The position numbers and the translations under genes were made by a program. The notes under the pieces were generated by a model, which worked only from the letters and a program-made list of their open reading frames with translations, was not told the origin of the DNA and ran no database searches. A stretch of DNA of 64,000 nt. It comes from Jatrophihabitans cynanchi (GTDB taxonomy: Bacteria; Actinomycetota; Actinomycetes; Mycobacteriales; Jatrophihabitantaceae). The stretch covers positions 1,488,001 to 1,552,000 of the forward strand of contig NZ_CP097463.1 in the NCBI RefSeq assembly GCF_027247405.1, written 5' to 3'. Positions 61,798 to 64,000 of the stretch are shown in pieces; position 1 is the stretch's first letter; every line of letters starts with the position of its first letter.

Positions 61798-62436
61798 ATG
61801 GCCGACGCGATGGTGAACCTGGACAGCGTGGCGTACGCCGAGTCGTTCGTTCCGGAGGACGAGGTGATCGCGACGGCCCGCGATCGCGCCCGCGAGCTGG
61901 GCTGCGTCCCGATCGGTCCCGCGGGCGGGGCACTGCTGCGGGTGCTCGCCGCCGCGACCGGCGCGCACGCGGTGGCCGAGGTAGGCACCGGCGCCGGTGT
62001 GTCCGGGCTGTACCTGCTCGGCGGGATGGCCGCCGACGGCGTGCTCACCACCGTCGACGTCGAGGGCGAGAACCAGCGGGCGGCGAAGGAGGCGTTCACC
62101 GAGGCCGGCATCGCCGCGACCCGCTACCGGATGATCAACGGCTCGGCGGCCGAGGTGCTGCCGCGGCTGCGCGACGGCGCGTACGACCTGGTGTTCGTCG
62201 ACGCCGACAAGACCACCTACGCGGTGTACTACGAGCAGGCGGTCCGGCTGCTGCGTCCCGGCGGCGTGGTGGCGTTCGACAACGCGCTCTGGCACGACCG
62301 GGTCGCCGACCCGGCCCAGCGCGACGCGGACACCGTCGTGCTGCGCGACCTCGGCAAGGCGGTCCGTGACGACAAGCGGCTGCTGCCGGCACTGCTGCCG
62401 GTCGGCGACGGCCTGCTGGTGGCCGCCAAGCGCTAA
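61798..62436 (+). CDS. SAM-dependent O-methyltransferase (Rv1220c-like)
   Basis: 212 residues. Caffeoyl-CoA-O-methyltransferase-like fold: AVAEVGTGAGVSGLYLLGGM binds SAM, YDLVFVDADKTTYAVYYEQAVRLLRPGGVVAFDNALWHDRV binds metal and substrate. M. tuberculosis has an equivalent gene beside sigE (Rv1220c). The ATG has TAGGGT seven bases upstream, indicating leaderless transcription. Confidence 0.92.
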   Translation: MADAMVNLDSVAYAESFVPEDEVIATARDRARELGCVPIGPAGGALLRVLAAATGAHAVAEVGTGAGVSGLYLLGGMAADGVLTTVDVEGENQRAAKEAFTEAGIAATRYRMINGSAAEVLPRLRDGAYDLVFVDADKTTYAVYYEQAVRLLRPGGVVAFDNALWHDRVADPAQRDADTVVLRDLGKAVRDDKRLLPALLPVGDGLLVAAKR

Positions 62437-62742
62437 ACCGGGCGATCGCCCGGCCGGTCGCCCGGTCGCAGCGCCCAGTCGAGCACCGCGCGCCGCACCC
62501 TCCCCGCTATTCGGGCCGTGGACGCTGACCCAGTAGAGATAGTCGTCCTCGCCCTCGCGCAGCCGGAACACGATCTCGATCGCCATCCGCTCGCCGTCCA
62601 GTGTGGCGACGCACTCCTCGACCCGGTCGTCGAGCATCCTCATCCACCGGTCGGCCTCGGCGCTCGCGCCCGGCAGGACCTTCCCGCGGGACAGCTCGAC
62701 GACGAGTCCTTCGGGGATGCTGGCCGGCCGGTGCTCGCTCAT
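62433..62742 (-). pseudogene. small protein gene with probable frameshift (DUF6176-like)
   Basis: The N-terminal 70 residues read MSEHRPASIPEGLVVELSRG, then AEADRWMRMLDDRVEECVATLDGERMAIEIVFRLREGEDDYLYWVSVHG, a plausible DUF6176-type protein. Past GPN the same frame stays open for over 1 kb antisense to two genes, which is implausible. Shifting by one base near the GGGGAGGG run gives VRRAVLDWALRPGDRPGDRPV and a stop that just overlaps the convergent methyltransferase stop. Either a real frameshift mutation or a sequencing error in a G-run. Confidence 0.6.
62438..62453. terminator. 16-bp palindrome after the methyltransferase stop
   Basis: CCGGGCGATCGCCCGG is a perfect palindrome 2 bp past the stop; it may help bidirectional termination, although the stem has no loop of normal size. 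Overlaps the end of the frameshifted gene. Confidence 0.35.
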
Positions 62743-62890
62743 GCCGCCGATGCTGCCAGCTCGGCGCCGTCGACCGGTGGTACTTCCTGATCTGTCGGAC
62801 GCGCGTACGACAAACTCGGACACAGACCGGCCCTCGGGCGGCGTCCCGGCGCCTCCAGCGGACACCGGCCGGCCGCGCTACCGTCGGCCG

Positions 62891-63178
62891 GTGGCCTGCT
62901 ATGTCGACACGGTGCGCGCGTACCCCGGCGCCGGGCTGCGGCACACCCACTTCTGCCACCTGCTGGCCGACAGCCGCGAGGAACTGCACGCGATGGCCGA
63001 CGCGCTGGGGATCCCGCGCCGCTTCTTCCAGGACCACCCCTGGCGCTGGCACCACGACCTGCCCGAGCACATGCGCCCCCGCGCCGTCGAGCTGGGCGCC
63101 CGGGAGGTGGACCTGCACACGGTCGGCAGGCTGCTGCGCGAGCGACGGGCCGGGTTGGGCGATCCGGGCGTCGCGTAG
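62891..63178 (+). CDS. DUF4031 protein
   Basis: 95 residues. MACYVDTVRAYP, HFCHLLADSREELHAMADALGIPRRFFQDHPWRWHHDLPEHMRPRAVELGAREVD match DUF4031, a small family often near nucleotide or cofactor genes. Several conserved His and Asp residues suggest metal binding. The GTG has TACCGT six bases upstream (leaderless). Confidence 0.85.
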   Translation: MACYVDTVRAYPGAGLRHTHFCHLLADSREELHAMADALGIPRRFFQDHPWRWHHDLPEHMRPRAVELGAREVDLHTVGRLLRERRAGLGDPGVA

Positions 63179-63187
63179 GTTCGACGG

Positions 63188-64000
63188 GTGCAGATCACGG
63201 TTCTGGCCGGAGGCGTCGGCGGCGCCAAGTTCCTGCGAGGCGTCCGCGCCGCCTGCCCGGGCGATGAGGTCACGGCGATCGTGAACACCGGCGACGACGT
63301 CACGTTGCACGGGTTGCGGATCACCCCCGACCTGGACAGCGTCATGTACACCCTGGCCGACGCGAACGACCTCGAGCGGGGCTGGGGACGCGCCGGTGAG
63401 AGCTGGCGCATCCAGGACGAGCTGAAGGCGTACGGCGCCGAGCCGTCCTGGTTCAACCTGGGCGACCTCGACATCGCCACCCACCTGGTGCGCACCCGGA
63501 TGCTGGACGCCGGCTACCCGCTCTCGGACGTCGTCGCCGCGCTGTGCACGCGCTGGCACACCGGGATCCGGCTGCTCCCGATGACCGACGAGCGCTGCGA
63601 GACGCACGTGATCGTCGACCTCGACGGCGGCCGGCGCGCCATCCACTTCCAGGAGTGGTGGGTCAAGCACCGCGCCGGGCTGCCCGCGCACGGCTTCGTC
63701 CAGATCGGCCTCGACGACGCCCGCCCGGCCCCGGGCGTGCTCGAGGCCATCGCCACCGCGGACGCCGTGCTCATCGCTCCGAGCAACCCGGTCGTGTCCA
63801 TCGGCACCGTCCTCGGCGTGCCCGGGATCCGCGAGGCGATCGCCGCCACGCCCGGCCGGGTCGTCGGCGTGTCACCGATCATCGACGGGGCCCCGGTGCG
63901 CGGCATGGCCGACGTCTGCCTGCCCGCGATCGGGGTCGAGGTGAGCGCCGAGGGCGTCGGCCGGCACTACGGCGCTCGTGCCGATGGCGGGGGGCTGCTG
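63188..64000 (+). CDS. cofD: 2-phospho-L-lactate transferase, coenzyme F420 biosynthesis (partial)
   Basis: The first 271 residues are inside the window; the gene continues past its right end. LAGGVGGAKFLRGVRAACPGDEVTAIVNTGDDVTLHGLRITPDLDSVMYTLA is the CofD/FbiA N-terminus that binds the nucleotide-activated lactyl donor and 7,8-didemethyl-8-hydroxy-5-deazariboflavin (Fo). IAPSNPVVSIGTVLGVPGIREAI and VSPIIDGAPVRGMAD follow. The enzyme makes F420-0. TAGGTT lies six bases before the GTG (leaderless). Confidence 0.96.
   Translation, partial: MQITVLAGGVGGAKFLRGVRAACPGDEVTAIVNTGDDVTLHGLRITPDLDSVMYTLADANDLERGWGRAGESWRIQDELKAYGAEPSWFNLGDLDIATHLVRTRMLDAGYPLSDVVAALCTRWHTGIRLLPMTDERCETHVIVDLDGGRRAIHFQEWWVKHRAGLPAHGFVQIGLDDARPAPGVLEAIATADAVLIAPSNPVVSIGTVLGVPGIREAIAATPGRVVGVSPIIDGAPVRGMADVCLPAIGVEVSAEGVGRHYGARADGGGLL

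Noticed and set aside
61315-62865. A 516-codon leftward frame that begins with the DUF6176-like N-terminus
   Set aside because: Past about residue 80 it runs antisense through the methyltransferase and decarboxylase genes; a frameshift explains it better than a fusion protein.

Overview
The window is very GC-rich, with many GTG/TTG starts, ATGA/GTGA gene overlaps, leaderless promoters and actinobacterial families throughout: a sigE-rseA-htrA-tatB-mrp block, prfB-ftsEX-smpB-ssrA, a coenzyme F420 gene (cofD) and three ECF sigma factors. It is chromosomal DNA of a high-GC actinobacterium. A Frankiales/Jatrophihabitantales-type organism fits the gene mix, but that placement is inference.

Layout. 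1-8.2 kb is one end of a mobile element of ICE type: a C5 cytosine methyltransferase, SSB, ParB-fold protein, HNH protein, membrane protein, lipoprotein, a large wall hydrolase and an excisionase. It ends at the 3' side of a tRNA-Ala(GGC) gene. 8.4-10.4 kb holds a beta-propeller lipoprotein and an HU protein. 10.4-16.7 kb is a copper and thiol-redox operon (zinc-finger anti-sigma, CopCD, YcnI, PCuAC, Sco1, MauE-DsbA fusion) divergent from its ECF sigma gene. 17.5-29 kb carries a sedolisin, thyA, a GT39-type glycosyltransferase, an S9 peptidase, a Nudix protein, manA and an unrecognised two-gene module. 29.2-32.1 kb has an ECF sigma with a membrane partner, a toxin-antitoxin-like pair, and tmRNA with the readable tag ADNSRADFALAA. 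34.6-40.9 kb is smpB-ftsX-ftsE, an ABC-2 exporter operon and prfB. 41-45.7 kb is a compact Tad/Flp pilus operon. 46.8-48.2 kb encodes a putative orphan injection-system-type cargo with a C39-like cysteine-peptidase core. 48.2-55.7 kb has an MFS exporter, an acyl-CoA dehydrogenase, a second sedolisin, an MgtE-N/CBS protein and azlCD. 55.8-62.4 kb is the sigE stress and Tat region. 62.4-64 kb runs from a probably frameshifted small gene into cofD, cut by the window end.

Main non-gene structure: a dispersed palindromic repeat family in three intergenic regions, one copy supplying the prfB stop codon; a roughly 60-bp sequence shared by the start of copCD and the leader of an ABC permease; a 59-bp element shared by the upstream regions of the excisionase and wall-hydrolase genes; several short tandem arrays; and about a dozen genes with a TANNNT box 6-8 nt from the start codon, indicating leaderless transcripts.
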